This document shows, piece after piece, positions 43,094 to 52,351 of a stretch of DNA of 64,000 nucleotides. The DNA is from a virus. A model generated the notes under the pieces. That model made no database searches. It saw only the letters and a program-made list of their open reading frames with translations, and was not told where the DNA came from. Position 1 is the stretch's first letter; the number at the start of each line of letters is the position of its first letter. The translations under genes were made by a program, and so were the position numbers. The stretch covers positions 49,499 through 113,498 of IMG/VR virus record IMGVR_UViG_3300032050_000036; one strand, written 5' to 3'.

Positions 43094-43123
43094 AGTATAA
43101 CACAATTTAAAGACCATAGTCAA
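43094..43123 (-). promoter_or_regulatory. Sigma70-like promoter of the lysozyme-like gene
   Basis: TTGACT, 18 nt, TATACT on the minus strand. An 8-bp hairpin, ATGACACC/GGTGTCAT (43059-43083), lies in the leader. Confidence 0.6.
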
Positions 43124-43130
43124 ATAATGC

Positions 43131-43136
43131 TATAAT
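43131..43136 (+). promoter_or_regulatory. Leaderless -10 box (gene at 43145)
   Basis: TATAAT ends 8 nt before the ATG; no Shine-Dalgarno site. Confidence 0.6.
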
Positions 43137-43144
43137 TGATTTCT

Positions 43145-43660
43145 ATGGCCGAAATAACTAATAATTATGGACTCACATATCCAGAATCTTCTGATCCTGT
43201 AAATGTACATAATGATATTAAAAAATTAGCAGATGATGTTGATGATGCTATTTCTTCTCTTGATGCCTCAAATGTGCGGGTAAAAGTAATAAATAACTCA
43301 GGATCAACTATAGGTGCAGCAAAACCAGTATATGCAGTCGGACATGAGAACAATAAAACAGAAATTGAATTATTTACATCATCATTATCTGATAACTACC
43401 CTTTACTTGGTTTAACAAAAACATCTTTAATAAATGGAGCAAGTGGAGAAGTTGTTGTTGCTGGAGTTTTAACAAATGTAAATACAAGCAGTTTTTCAGA
43501 CGGAGAACTATTATATGTAGACTCTTCTGGCGTTCTTACAACCACTATAACAGGTGGTGCAGTAGGAATAGTCGCAGTATCAAGTACAACAAATGGAGTA
43601 ATTGTTGTTCAGGCAAAAGGCAACGGTACTTGGGGAGCACTAAAGAAAGGACTATCATAG
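43145..43660 (+). CDS. Fibre-region structural protein, 171 aa
   Basis: The N-terminus (AEITNNYGLTYPESSDPVNV, then a helix DIKKLADDVDDAI) is typical of phage fibre attachment ends; the rest is Ser/Thr/Val-rich beta sequence ending GNGTWGALKKG. It starts at 43145 behind a leaderless promoter. Its last base overlaps the first of the epimerase GTG. Confidence 0.55.
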   Translation: MAEITNNYGLTYPESSDPVNVHNDIKKLADDVDDAISSLDASNVRVKVINNSGSTIGAAKPVYAVGHENNKTEIELFTSSLSDNYPLLGLTKTSLINGASGEVVVAGVLTNVNTSSFSDGELLYVDSSGVLTTTITGGAVGIVAVSSTTNGVIVVQAKGNGTWGALKKGLS

Positions 43661-44691
43661 TGAAAAAAAAGACAGCACTTGTTTTTGGAGCAGGCGGTTT
43701 TATAGGATCACATATGGTCAAAAGACTAAAACAAGAAAATTATTGGGTTCGTGGTGTTGATCTAAAATATCCAGAATTTGAAAAGTCACATGCAGATGAA
43801 TTTATAGTTAGAGATCTCTCTGATTATGAAAATGTAGAAAAGGTTATTCAATTTAAAGGATATGCAGGTAATTTTTATTATAATGTTTTTCCAAAATTTA
43901 TAGATTCTTTTGATGAAATTTATCAATTTGCAGCAGATATGGGCGGAGCAGGATATATCTTTACTGGAGATAATGATGCAAATATTATGGAAAATTCTGG
44001 ATTAATAAATTTAAATCTTTTAAGAGCACAGAATAAATTAAATATTAAAAAAAATATTAATAAAACAAAAATTTTTTATAGTAGTTCTGCATGCATTTAT
44101 CCATCTCACATTCAAGAATCAGAAAATAATAATGGATTAAAAGAAGCAGATGCATATCCAGCCAACCCTGATAGCGAATACGGCTGGGAAAAACTTTTTA
44201 GTGAAAGACTATTTTTATCATTTAATAAAAATTATAATATACCAATAGCAATAGCACGATACCATAATATTTATGGTCCAGGCGGTACTTGGCAGGGGGG
44301 TAAAGAAAAGGCCCCTGCTGCAATATGTAGAAAAGTTATACAAGCAAAAGATACAGTAGAAGTTTGGGGAAATGGAAAGCAGACCAGATCATTTTTATAT
44401 ATTGATGATTGTATAGATGCTACAAGGAAATTAATGCAGTCTAACTTTACTGGCCCTATTAACATTGGCTCTGAAGAGATGGTTAGTATTAATGAGTTAG
44501 TTGACATAGCATGTTCTATAGAAAATAAAAAAATTATTAAAAAACATGTAGTTGGTCCAGTGGGAGTTCGTGGAAGAAATTCTAACAATGACTTAATTAG
44601 ATCTGAATTAAATTGGGACTATAAAACTTCTTTAAGGGATGGAATTAAAAAAACATATGACTGGATCAAACAACAAAACCAAATATTCTAA
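43660..44691 (+). CDS. GDP-mannose 3,5-epimerase-like extended SDR
   Basis: The 343-residue protein starts with a Rossmann loop (ALVFGAGGFIGSHMVKRL), then YQFAADMGGAGYI, SSSACIYPSH, DSEYGWEKLFSERL (catalytic Y-x3-K) and RYHNIYGPGGTWQGGKEKAPAAICRK. These blocks correspond closely to plant and bacterial GDP-mannose 3,5-epimerase. The reaction would yield GDP-L-galactose or GDP-gulose. Initiation is a GTG at 43660. It sits inside the fibre operon followed by a transferase, so it may supply a sugar for fibre or host-glycan modification. Confidence 0.8.
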   Translation: MKKKTALVFGAGGFIGSHMVKRLKQENYWVRGVDLKYPEFEKSHADEFIVRDLSDYENVEKVIQFKGYAGNFYYNVFPKFIDSFDEIYQFAADMGGAGYIFTGDNDANIMENSGLINLNLLRAQNKLNIKKNINKTKIFYSSSACIYPSHIQESENNNGLKEADAYPANPDSEYGWEKLFSERLFLSFNKNYNIPIAIARYHNIYGPGGTWQGGKEKAPAAICRKVIQAKDTVEVWGNGKQTRSFLYIDDCIDATRKLMQSNFTGPINIGSEEMVSINELVDIACSIENKKIIKKHVVGPVGVRGRNSNNDLIRSELNWDYKTSLRDGIKKTYDWIKQQNQIF

Positions 44692-45709
44692 TTTTATATT
44701 CTATAAACTACATCACGCTGGTTTAATAAACAGGTTATATAGTTTACAATGTGCAATTGGAATATCACATATAATGAATAGGCAATTAGTTTTATATAAC
44801 CTTAAAGACAGAAATGGAAAATATTTAGATGATCCATCTGTACACTATATAAAAAATTATAATTTATCTTATGGAGCAAAAAGTAATATTATTAATAATA
44901 TTGAATATACAAAATTTTTTGATTTAATAGATTATGATGAAGAAAAAATTTTTGATAAAATTAACTATTACACAATTTCAAAATTTTATGATAATGAATA
45001 TACCTATACACATCCACTACATAATTCTTTTATAACTGTTTCAGAAACCTCTGAAGATAAAAATTTATTTAACGCTTTTGAAATTGATTTAACAAAAGAT
45101 GAACCATATCATTTTAAAGGCGACAACTTATCCAACTATTCTACATTATTTTTAAATAGAACAAAAGAATTAGACATTGCTTTGTCTAGTACAATGTTTA
45201 AAAAAGAATACCATGAATTTGCAGAATTGGTTAGTAAAAGTTTGGGTAAATATAACTGTATCCATGTTAGGCTTACTGATCATAAACATAACTTTAATGT
45301 TACAGAAAATAATTTAATTGATGCAATAGAAAATTTAAACAATTTACCAATTATAGTTTGTACAGATGAGCCAGAACACGAAATGTTTAAAAATAAAAAT
45401 ATTAAACTTATAGATGATATTATTGTAAACAATTTTTCAAAAGAGTTCAAAGATTTATCTATCAACTCAGAGATAGTTTTTGGATTGGTATCACTTTTAA
45501 TTGCATCAAAATCTCAAGATTTTATAGGAACATATTTTAGTACATTCACATCATATATTCATAGGCAACACTACCAAAGAGACATAATCAAGCCTGCAAA
45601 ATTTTTAGGAAGGTCTGATTTATCTGAGTCAGGATCACCATGGTCTTGGGTAGGCATAGGAAAGCAAGGAATAGCAAGAGACTGGCCAGAGTCAAGACTT
45701 ATGATATAA
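44657..45709 (+). CDS. Fucosyltransferase-like protein
   Basis: The ~350-residue protein begins FIFYKLHHAGLINRLYSLQCAIGISHIMNR, a glycine/Asn start like that of O-fucosyltransferase folds, and has CIHVRLTDH near residue 200, the H-x-R-x-x-D/N motif of the GT11/GT65/GT68 group that binds GDP-sugar. DFIGTYFSTFTSYIHRQHY near the end matches the conserved C-terminal SxxSxF/xxHR region. A GDP-sugar donor made by the adjacent epimerase is plausible. The start is uncertain (44639 or 44657); both overlap the epimerase gene. Confidence 0.5.
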   Translation: MTGSNNKTKYSNFIFYKLHHAGLINRLYSLQCAIGISHIMNRQLVLYNLKDRNGKYLDDPSVHYIKNYNLSYGAKSNIINNIEYTKFFDLIDYDEEKIFDKINYYTISKFYDNEYTYTHPLHNSFITVSETSEDKNLFNAFEIDLTKDEPYHFKGDNLSNYSTLFLNRTKELDIALSSTMFKKEYHEFAELVSKSLGKYNCIHVRLTDHKHNFNVTENNLIDAIENLNNLPIIVCTDEPEHEMFKNKNIKLIDDIIVNNFSKEFKDLSINSEIVFGLVSLLIASKSQDFIGTYFSTFTSYIHRQHYQRDIIKPAKFLGRSDLSESGSPWSWVGIGKQGIARDWPESRLMI

Positions 45710-45710
45710 T
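45705..45710 (+). promoter_or_regulatory. Leaderless -10 box (gene at 45717)
   Basis: TATAAT, TCCATT, ATG: 6-nt spacing; overlaps the previous stop. Confidence 0.65.
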
Positions 45711-45716
45711 TCCATT

Positions 45717-46106
45717 ATGGCTACCTTTCGAAATCAAACTACAGATAGTTATGCACTAGGCTCAACTCCACCAGAAATAAGATGGACTATAGTTAGAGGA
45801 GACTCTGCAGCATTTAGAGTTTATGTTACAGATGACGAAAGAAATCCACTACTCATGGAAGATTGGCAAGTTGATATGGACATATATCGTCCATCTACAG
45901 ATGAGGTTGTTTTATCCTTAGAACCACAACCAATTGAATTTCAAGATAGTGAAGGTAGTTTTACTGTTTCTCTGACATCAGTGCAGTCTGAAATTTTAGA
46001 AACAGGAGATGTTTTTGATATACAACTTACAGAACTTAATTCTGGCACCAGAGTTTGGACGGTAGCCAAAGGTTCAATGGTTATTATTGAAGACATAACA
46101 GATTAA
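45717..46106 (+). CDS. Tail/baseplate beta-sandwich protein
   Basis: The 129-residue protein has PPEIRWTIVRGDSAAFRVYVTDDERN, the same attachment-type pattern as the gene at 34847, followed by an Ig-like series of strands ending GSMVIIEDITD. It starts the second fibre block. Likely a structural component that carries fibres. Confidence 0.55.
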   Translation: MATFRNQTTDSYALGSTPPEIRWTIVRGDSAAFRVYVTDDERNPLLMEDWQVDMDIYRPSTDEVVLSLEPQPIEFQDSEGSFTVSLTSVQSEILETGDVFDIQLTELNSGTRVWTVAKGSMVIIEDITD

Positions 46107-46351
46107 TGACAGCAAGTTTAAAACCAATATCTGATCAAGTATATAGAACAACACATCGTATAGCACATGCTCAAATAAAACCACTTGAAGAGCGGTATGT
46201 AAAAATAAATGACATAACATCTAAGGTAATAGTAGAAGAAATAGTCCCATTCAAAGTACAGTTTATAAATGTTGGAGTTTTTGGTTTTTCTAAAGACAAT
46301 CCAGCAGGAGTTGGAGTTGCAGTTATTGGTTACAGTAACTACATTCTTTAA
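46106..46351 (+). CDS. Hypothetical fibre-region protein, 81 aa
   Basis: The ATG overlaps the TAA of the preceding gene. It has a basic N-terminal helix and a hydrophobic strand-rich end (VGVFGFSKDNPAGVGVAVIG). Probably structural; not recognised. Confidence 0.45.
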   Translation: MTASLKPISDQVYRTTHRIAHAQIKPLEERYVKINDITSKVIVEEIVPFKVQFINVGVFGFSKDNPAGVGVAVIGYSNYIL

Positions 46352-46370
46352 TAAATAATAAAAAAGGAGT

Positions 46371-46376
46371 TATAAT
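46371..46376 (+). promoter_or_regulatory. Leaderless -10 box (gene at 46383)
   Basis: TATAAT, AAGGCC, ATG: 6-nt spacing. AAGGAG lies just upstream of the box, so transcripts from further upstream could use it. Confidence 0.6.
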
Positions 46377-46382
46377 AAGGCC

Positions 46383-46829
46383 ATGGCAAAAATATCAATC
46401 CCCAATTTGAAGACTAAGTTTGAGACTGGAGATCGTCCATCTCAACAAGATTATGAAGATTTAATTGACTCAGCCTCTGCTCGTTCCACAGATCTTGGAT
46501 CTATGGGGAACAATGAAAATACAATTTATGGACTTGAGAATCCAACAGTAGTTGATAATTTTGATGCCACAGAGTGGCGTATGGTTAAGTACATTGTTTC
46601 AATCGCTAAAACAACAGCAGGAGACAATAAATTTTATGCAACAGAATTGACCATACTTGTAGACGGTACAAATGTAAACGTCTCTGAGTATGGAACAATA
46701 GACAATGATGGGAATATTGGCACCATTAGCGTCTCCAGGGCTGGAAATACAGTATCCTTAACGGTTACTCCAGACCCTGCAATTAAGCCAGTCACAGTTC
46801 GTTACGCACGAATTGGACTTAAGGCATAA
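46383..46829 (+). CDS. Fibre-region structural protein with shared beta domain
   Basis: The 148-residue protein ends with a ~95-residue beta domain (MVKYIVSIAKTTAGDNKFYA, then ELTILVDGTNVNVSEYGTI and VSRAGNTVSLTVTPD) that also forms the C-terminus of the following 606-residue fibre (EFLVKIAQGTHTEVSKVILT). The N-terminus (IPNLKTKFETGDRPSQQDY) is a fibre-type attachment end. Confidence 0.6.
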   Translation: MAKISIPNLKTKFETGDRPSQQDYEDLIDSASARSTDLGSMGNNENTIYGLENPTVVDNFDATEWRMVKYIVSIAKTTAGDNKFYATELTILVDGTNVNVSEYGTIDNDGNIGTISVSRAGNTVSLTVTPDPAIKPVTVRYARIGLKA

Positions 46830-46845
46830 CTAAGGAGATAAAAAA

Positions 46846-48666
46846 ATGGCAACAGTCACAAAAGACTTTAAGGTAAAGAATGGTCTGATTGTTGAAGGCA
46901 CAACAGGTACCATCAACAACCACGATATTCTTACTAAAAAGACAGACGATCAAAATTATATCGTCAACTTAATTGGTGGAACAGCCACCTCAGCAAATGA
47001 AGCAAATAAGGTTGTAAAGCGTGATGCTTCAGGCAACTTTGCTGCTGGAACAGTAACAGCAGACCTTGTTGGTGATGTAACTGGTAACGCAGACACAGCA
47101 ACAGCATTGGAAACTTCTCGTACAATTGAACTTACTGGAGATGTAACAGGTTCTGTATCTTTTAATGGTACAGCAAATGTTCAAATCTCAACAACACTAA
47201 ATGGATCATTTGCAACAGATGCAGAAGTTGCTACCGCAAAAGGCGAAGCAATTGATGCAGCAGCAGAATATACAGATGATGAAATTTCAGCACTTGATCT
47301 TTCACTTAAGGCTTATGCTGATCAAGCAGAAGCAGATGCAATCTCAACAGCAGCAGCAGATGCCACAACAAAGGCTAACAATGCCAAGTCTGGCGCAGAA
47401 GCAACCGCAGCAGCAGCACTTGCAAGTGCAGTTTCTGATTTAGAAGATTATGCAGATGCTGCAGAAGCAGATGCTAAGGCATATACAGATACTCGTGAAG
47501 GACTAATCACAACTGCTTATCAGGCATATGCTGATCAGGCAGAGTCAGACGCTGTAACAACAGCAAACGCTTATGCTGATCAAAAAGTTGCAGACCTTGT
47601 AGATTCTGCTCCAGCACTTCTCGACACACTTAATGAACTTGCAGCAGCAATCGGAGACGATGCTAACTTTGCAACTAACCTCGCTACATCGGTAGGAGAA
47701 AAGGTTGCTAAATCTGGCGACACAATGTCTGGCGATCTTAATATGGGAAGCAACAAGGTTACAAGCCTTGCAGCACCAACAGCAAATGGCGATGCAGCAA
47801 ACAAGTTATATGTAGATAATGCTCAGTCAGCAGCAGAAGATTATGCAGATTCTCTTGCTCCAAACTATGATCCAGCAGGTTCAGCAGCAACAGCACAGTC
47901 AAACGCAGAATCATTTGCTACAACTGCAGCAAATAACGCTCAGGATGCAGCAGAAGATTATGCAGATAGCCTTGCTGTAAATTATGACGCAGCAGGATCT
48001 GCTTCGGCAGCACAAACTGCAGCACAGTCTTACGCAGATGGTCTTGATTCAACAACAAATACTCGTATTGATAATCTTGATACAGACGATGTTGTAGAAG
48101 GTTCAAACCTTTACTATACAACTGCTCGTGCAAAGACAGATGCAGCAGCACTTCTAACAAGTGCAACATTAACAAATATTCAGATTACTGGAAACGGATC
48201 TGGTCTAACAATTACTGCAGAAAACGGTGTTGCAGATTCTGATACAGATGATCTTGAAGAAGGTTCAACAAACCTTTACTTTACAGATGCTCGTGCAGTA
48301 TCTGCTCTTGAGGCAGTCACACCTGACTTCCCTGCAGTAGAAATTGCAAATGTTGCAAAGCAGGTAGCAGCATCTGCAACTGTAGCAACTGCAAGTACAA
48401 ATACAGCAGTCTCATGGGCTGTAGCAGATTATAAGTCTGCTGAGTTTCTTGTTAAGATTGCTCAGGGTACACATACAGAGGTTTCGAAGGTAATTCTTAC
48501 CCTTGATACATCAGACAACATTGCAATTACAGAATATGCGATGGTAGGAACAAATGGCTCACTTGGATCTGTTTCAGCAGATGTAAGTGGTTCAGATGTA
48601 CGCCTTCGTGTAACAACTGACCTCAACAACTCAGCAGTTGCTGTCGTCGGAACACTTTTAAAGTAA
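46846..48666 (+). CDS. Long tail fibre, 606 aa
   Basis: AAGGAGATAAAAA precedes the ATG. The N-terminus MATVTKDFKVKNGLIVEGTT is shared with the next gene. It contains a typical fibre motif (VVKRDASGNFAAGTVTADL, TGDVTGSVSFNGTANVQIS), then long Ala/Asp-rich helices with repeated YADxAE units (coiled-coil stalk, residues ~130-400), and the beta domain common to the preceding gene at the tip. Probably a trimeric side fibre. Confidence 0.75.
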   Translation: MATVTKDFKVKNGLIVEGTTGTINNHDILTKKTDDQNYIVNLIGGTATSANEANKVVKRDASGNFAAGTVTADLVGDVTGNADTATALETSRTIELTGDVTGSVSFNGTANVQISTTLNGSFATDAEVATAKGEAIDAAAEYTDDEISALDLSLKAYADQAEADAISTAAADATTKANNAKSGAEATAAAALASAVSDLEDYADAAEADAKAYTDTREGLITTAYQAYADQAESDAVTTANAYADQKVADLVDSAPALLDTLNELAAAIGDDANFATNLATSVGEKVAKSGDTMSGDLNMGSNKVTSLAAPTANGDAANKLYVDNAQSAAEDYADSLAPNYDPAGSAATAQSNAESFATTAANNAQDAAEDYADSLAVNYDAAGSASAAQTAAQSYADGLDSTTNTRIDNLDTDDVVEGSNLYYTTARAKTDAAALLTSATLTNIQITGNGSGLTITAENGVADSDTDDLEEGSTNLYFTDARAVSALEAVTPDFPAVEIANVAKQVAASATVATASTNTAVSWAVADYKSAEFLVKIAQGTHTEVSKVILTLDTSDNIAITEYAMVGTNGSLGSVSADVSGSDVRLRVTTDLNNSAVAVVGTLLK

Positions 48667-48696
48667 TAAAATAAATAAAAAGAGGGAGTGGTAATC

Positions 48697-49152
48697 TTGG
48701 CAACAGTCAATAAGGACTTCAAGGTTAAAAATGGACTTATCGTCACTGGTGGCGGTTCGTTTGGAGGAACGGTAGTTGTAGGAACTCCTACAGATTCTAC
48801 CCACGCTGCTACTAAGGCATATGTTGACTCAGTAGTTGGCGGTATGGAAGTTGGGGCTACCGCTCCCTCTACACCAGATAATGGTGATTTATGGTTTGAC
48901 ACATTAACATCAAGAGTTAATGTTTATTATTCTGGCTCATGGTTAACTATGGCCACAATAGATGATACATTAAATCTTCCACAACATATACACGATACAG
49001 CAATTGACGGTACTGGTTTTATAGTATCTCAGTTTGTAAGTGGTGGCAGTTTTAATGACCCACAGGGTTCTTCTATAGATGGAGGATCTTATAATACCAA
49101 CTCATGGACTTTGGTTTATGATGGTGGTACTGCAACAGATAACTTCAATTAA
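48697..49152 (+). CDS. Short tail fibre, 151 aa
   Basis: The TTG at 48697 is chosen because it aligns the product (xATVNKDFKVKNGLIVTGGG) with the start of the 606-residue fibre and has AGAGGGAG 9 nt upstream; the GTG at 48688 touches the ribosome site. The middle (ATKAYVDSVVGGMEVGATAPSTP and GDLWFDTLTSRVNVYY) is common in fibre proteins. Confidence 0.65.
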   Translation: MATVNKDFKVKNGLIVTGGGSFGGTVVVGTPTDSTHAATKAYVDSVVGGMEVGATAPSTPDNGDLWFDTLTSRVNVYYSGSWLTMATIDDTLNLPQHIHDTAIDGTGFIVSQFVSGGSFNDPQGSSIDGGSYNTNSWTLVYDGGTATDNFN

Positions 49153-49210
49153 AATTGATGTTATAATACAATCATAAAACTGGTAGAAATACCATAAGGA
49201 GAGAAAAAAT

Positions 49211-51166
49211 ATGGCAACAAGAATGCAACAAAGAAGAGGAACCGCAGCACAATGGACTGCTGCAGACCCAATTTTGGCAGCAGGAGAAATCGGATTTGAG
49301 ACTGACACTGGTAAGTTTAAGATTGGTAATGGTTCGTCTATTTGGTCTGCTCTCTCCTATTTTGCAGATTCACAAGATTTTAGTTCAGCAAACGTAGTAA
49401 TGAACTCAGAAAAGGGTTCAGCAAACGGAGTTGCTCCACTAAATGCTGATGGATTAATTCCTTTGGCATACATGGCAAAACTTATTGAAGGAACATCCGT
49501 TAACCTAGATACATTTGCAGAAGTTGCAACAGCAATTGAAGCATTACAAGAACATGAAGCAGCAACAACACAAATTCATGGCATTACAGACACATCAGAT
49601 TTGGTGATTAGTTCACAACTTTCTTCAGCAATATCAGTTCATAACTTACTTACAGAAAATATACATGGAATTGAAGATACTGCTGAACTTGCTACAAAGG
49701 ATTATGCTGATACAGCAGCAGCAACAGCAGCATCATCTGCACAATCAACAGCACAATCATTTGCTACAACTGCAGCAAATAATGCACAATCTGCAGCAGA
49801 AGATTATGCAGATTCTGTGTCTTCAACTGGAATAACTGCACACAATGCAGTTACAACTAACGTACACGGAATTCTAGATACAGCAGACTTGGCACTTTTG
49901 TCAGATGTTTCTGACGCACAATCTGCAGCAGAAGATTATGCAGATTCTGTGTCTTCAACTGGAATAACTGCACACAATGCAGTTACAACTAACGTACACG
50001 GAATTCTAGATACTACTCAACTTGCTACAAAAGCATACGCTGATGCAGCAGCGTCTGCTGTTTCTGACGATCTAGACTCTCACGCTAATGATACTACAGG
50101 AATTCATGGAATTACTGATACCTCATTACTTGTGACAACAGATGGGTCTCAAACATTAACAAATAAAACTCTTACGTCTCCAGTAATAAATACACCAACA
50201 GGAATTACTAAAAGTGATGTTGGTCTTGAAAATGTAAACAATACCTCAGATGCAGACAAGCCCATATCAACTGCTACACAAACAGCACTTGACTTAAAGG
50301 CTGCCATAGCATCACCAGCACTTACTGGAACACCAACTGCGCCAACTGCAACAGCAGGAACAAATACAACTCAGATTGCTACTACTGCATATGCAGATAC
50401 TGCTGTGTCTAGTGCTATCACAAATCATAACTCTGATACAGAAAACGTACATGGAATTGCAGATACAGCAGATTTAGTTCTTACAAATGATGCTCGTTTG
50501 TCTGATGAAAGAACACCAGTAGATGGATCTGTTACAACAGCAAAGATTGCAACAGGTGGAATTGCACAGTCAGCAGTTACAAATCTTACAACAGACTTGG
50601 CTGCAAAGGCTACTTTGGTATCACCAGCACTTACTGGAACACCAACTGCGCCAACTGCAACACTTGGAACCAATACAACACAAATTGCTACTACTGCGTT
50701 TGTTAAGGCTGAAGTTGATGCATTAGTTGCTGCAGCCCCAGGAGCATTAAATACTCTTGATGAACTTGCAGCAGCATTGGGAGATGATGCTAACTTTGCA
50801 AGTACAGTTACAGCATCCTTGGCTACAAAAGCAAGTACAACAGACCTAAATAATGCTCTTTTGTATTCATTTAATAATGAAACTGCAAGTTATACTCTTG
50901 CACTATCAGATGCAACAAACATGGTAGAGATGGAATCTTCTTCTTCTACCACAGTAACAGTGCCACCTAATGCATCTGTAGCATTTTCAATTGGAGCAAC
51001 AATTGATATTTTCCAAAAAGGCACAGGACAAGTAACAATCGCAGAAGGATCTGGTGTTACAATTTATGCAACTCCAGGTAAAAAACTTCGTACACAATAT
51101 TCAGGCGCAACTCTAATAAAAAGAGATACGAACACTTGGATATTGACAGGCGATCTTTCAGCATAA
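49211..51166 (+). CDS. Long tail fibre, 651 aa
   Basis: AAGGAGAGAAAAAAT precedes the ATG. The start MATRMQQRRGTAAQWTAADP, LAAGEIGFETDTGKFKIGNG is the widespread N-terminal domain of fibre/tropism proteins. Repeats of the form (V/I)HGIxDTxxL occur about eight times in the shaft, with nearly identical copies at 49791-49898 and 49923-50021. The C-terminal tip (RTQYSGATLIKRDTNTWIL) is shared with the 39471 protein. Confidence 0.75.
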   Translation: MATRMQQRRGTAAQWTAADPILAAGEIGFETDTGKFKIGNGSSIWSALSYFADSQDFSSANVVMNSEKGSANGVAPLNADGLIPLAYMAKLIEGTSVNLDTFAEVATAIEALQEHEAATTQIHGITDTSDLVISSQLSSAISVHNLLTENIHGIEDTAELATKDYADTAAATAASSAQSTAQSFATTAANNAQSAAEDYADSVSSTGITAHNAVTTNVHGILDTADLALLSDVSDAQSAAEDYADSVSSTGITAHNAVTTNVHGILDTTQLATKAYADAAASAVSDDLDSHANDTTGIHGITDTSLLVTTDGSQTLTNKTLTSPVINTPTGITKSDVGLENVNNTSDADKPISTATQTALDLKAAIASPALTGTPTAPTATAGTNTTQIATTAYADTAVSSAITNHNSDTENVHGIADTADLVLTNDARLSDERTPVDGSVTTAKIATGGIAQSAVTNLTTDLAAKATLVSPALTGTPTAPTATLGTNTTQIATTAFVKAEVDALVAAAPGALNTLDELAAALGDDANFASTVTASLATKASTTDLNNALLYSFNNETASYTLALSDATNMVEMESSSSTTVTVPPNASVAFSIGATIDIFQKGTGQVTIAEGSGVTIYATPGKKLRTQYSGATLIKRDTNTWILTGDLSA

Positions 51167-51193
51167 ATAATTTAAATATAAAAGGAGAATAAT

Positions 51194-52342
51194 ATGCCAA
51201 TTAGAGGTAGAGGTAAGAGCAGGGGTGGAAGTTCAAAGACACGTCTAAATGGAACTATCCCTTGTACTCCAAAAAACATTACTGTTCAGGATGTTGGAAC
51301 AGGTCGTGCATTCAATAATGGTGCTATTCAAGTAACTTTTACTGTAGACAGTGAATGTACACCAGCAACATCCTTTACAGCAACAGCAAGTACTGGACAA
51401 TCAGTAACTGGCTCTTCTTCTCCTTTATTAATTACAGGAATAGCAACTGGCGCTACTCCTACGGTTACAGTAAAAGCAACCAATCAGTATGGAGACTCTT
51501 TGTCTTCATCAGCAACTGCAGCAGTAACAATTACTACTGTACCAGCAACGCCTTCTGCTCCATCCGCATCTTCTCCAACTCCATCTTCTGCTCCAAACGT
51601 TGCTGGATCAACAACAGATTCAGTATCTTGGGCAGCGCCAGCAAATGGTGGAAAAGCAATAACTAGTTACGACTGGTTATCTTCAGACTCTAAATCTGGA
51701 AATACGTCTTCAACATCAGTTTCTGTAAATCAAGAAGGTGGTACATCTCAAAGTTATCAGGTTAGAGCATGTAATGCAAATGGATGCGGCTCTTACTCTG
51801 CATCATCATCACCAGCAACCACTACATTTACATTTACACCATACTCATTCACTCCATACTCATTTACACCATATTCATTTACACCATACTCATTTACACC
51901 ATATTCGTTTACACCATACTCATTCACTCCATACTCATTTACACCATATTCATTTACACCGATTTATTCATTTACACCATATTCATTTACTCCATACTCA
52001 TTTACACCTGTATACTCATTTACACCTATGTATACATTTACTCCATATTCATTTACGCCATACTCGTTTACACCTACGTACTCATTTACACCTGTGTATT
52101 CATTTGTTCCTTATTCATTTACACCATATGCATTCACACCTATGGCCTACTCGTTTACACCTTTGTATACATTTACACCTACGTACGCATTTACACCTAT
52201 GACCTACACATTTACACCATATGCGTTCACACCTATGACCTACGCATTTACACCATATTCGTTCACACCTATGGCAGCAGCAGGATGTAACCCAGCATGC
52301 TATGCCCCTTATTTCTGCTATAACGGATCTTGTATATATTAA
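51194..52342 (+). CDS. YSFTP-repeat adhesin with FN3-like domains
   Basis: The 382-residue protein has a basic N-terminus (GRGKSRGGSSKTR), two Ig/FN3-like domains (residues ~25-110 and ~120-205; SVSWAAPANGGKAITSYDWL is FN3-like), then ~27 Y(S/A/T)FTP pentapeptides from residue ~210 to 360, and a small Cys-rich end (CNPACYAPYFCYNGSC). The repeat type is the same as in the 702-residue protein at 40109, but thrombospondin-like modules are absent. AAAAGGAGAATAAT precedes the ATG. Likely a virion adhesin. Confidence 0.75.
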   Translation: MPIRGRGKSRGGSSKTRLNGTIPCTPKNITVQDVGTGRAFNNGAIQVTFTVDSECTPATSFTATASTGQSVTGSSSPLLITGIATGATPTVTVKATNQYGDSLSSSATAAVTITTVPATPSAPSASSPTPSSAPNVAGSTTDSVSWAAPANGGKAITSYDWLSSDSKSGNTSSTSVSVNQEGGTSQSYQVRACNANGCGSYSASSSPATTTFTFTPYSFTPYSFTPYSFTPYSFTPYSFTPYSFTPYSFTPYSFTPIYSFTPYSFTPYSFTPVYSFTPMYTFTPYSFTPYSFTPTYSFTPVYSFVPYSFTPYAFTPMAYSFTPLYTFTPTYAFTPMTYTFTPYAFTPMTYAFTPYSFTPMAAAGCNPACYAPYFCYNGSCIY

Positions 52343-52351
52343 TTTAAAAAC

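Noticed and set aside
51784-52290. Long alternate frames across the YSFTP repeats (His/Leu-rich or Ile/Tyr-rich)
   Set aside because: They are periodic shadows of the 15-bp repeat in other frames and lack start signals; the same is true at 40418-42150.
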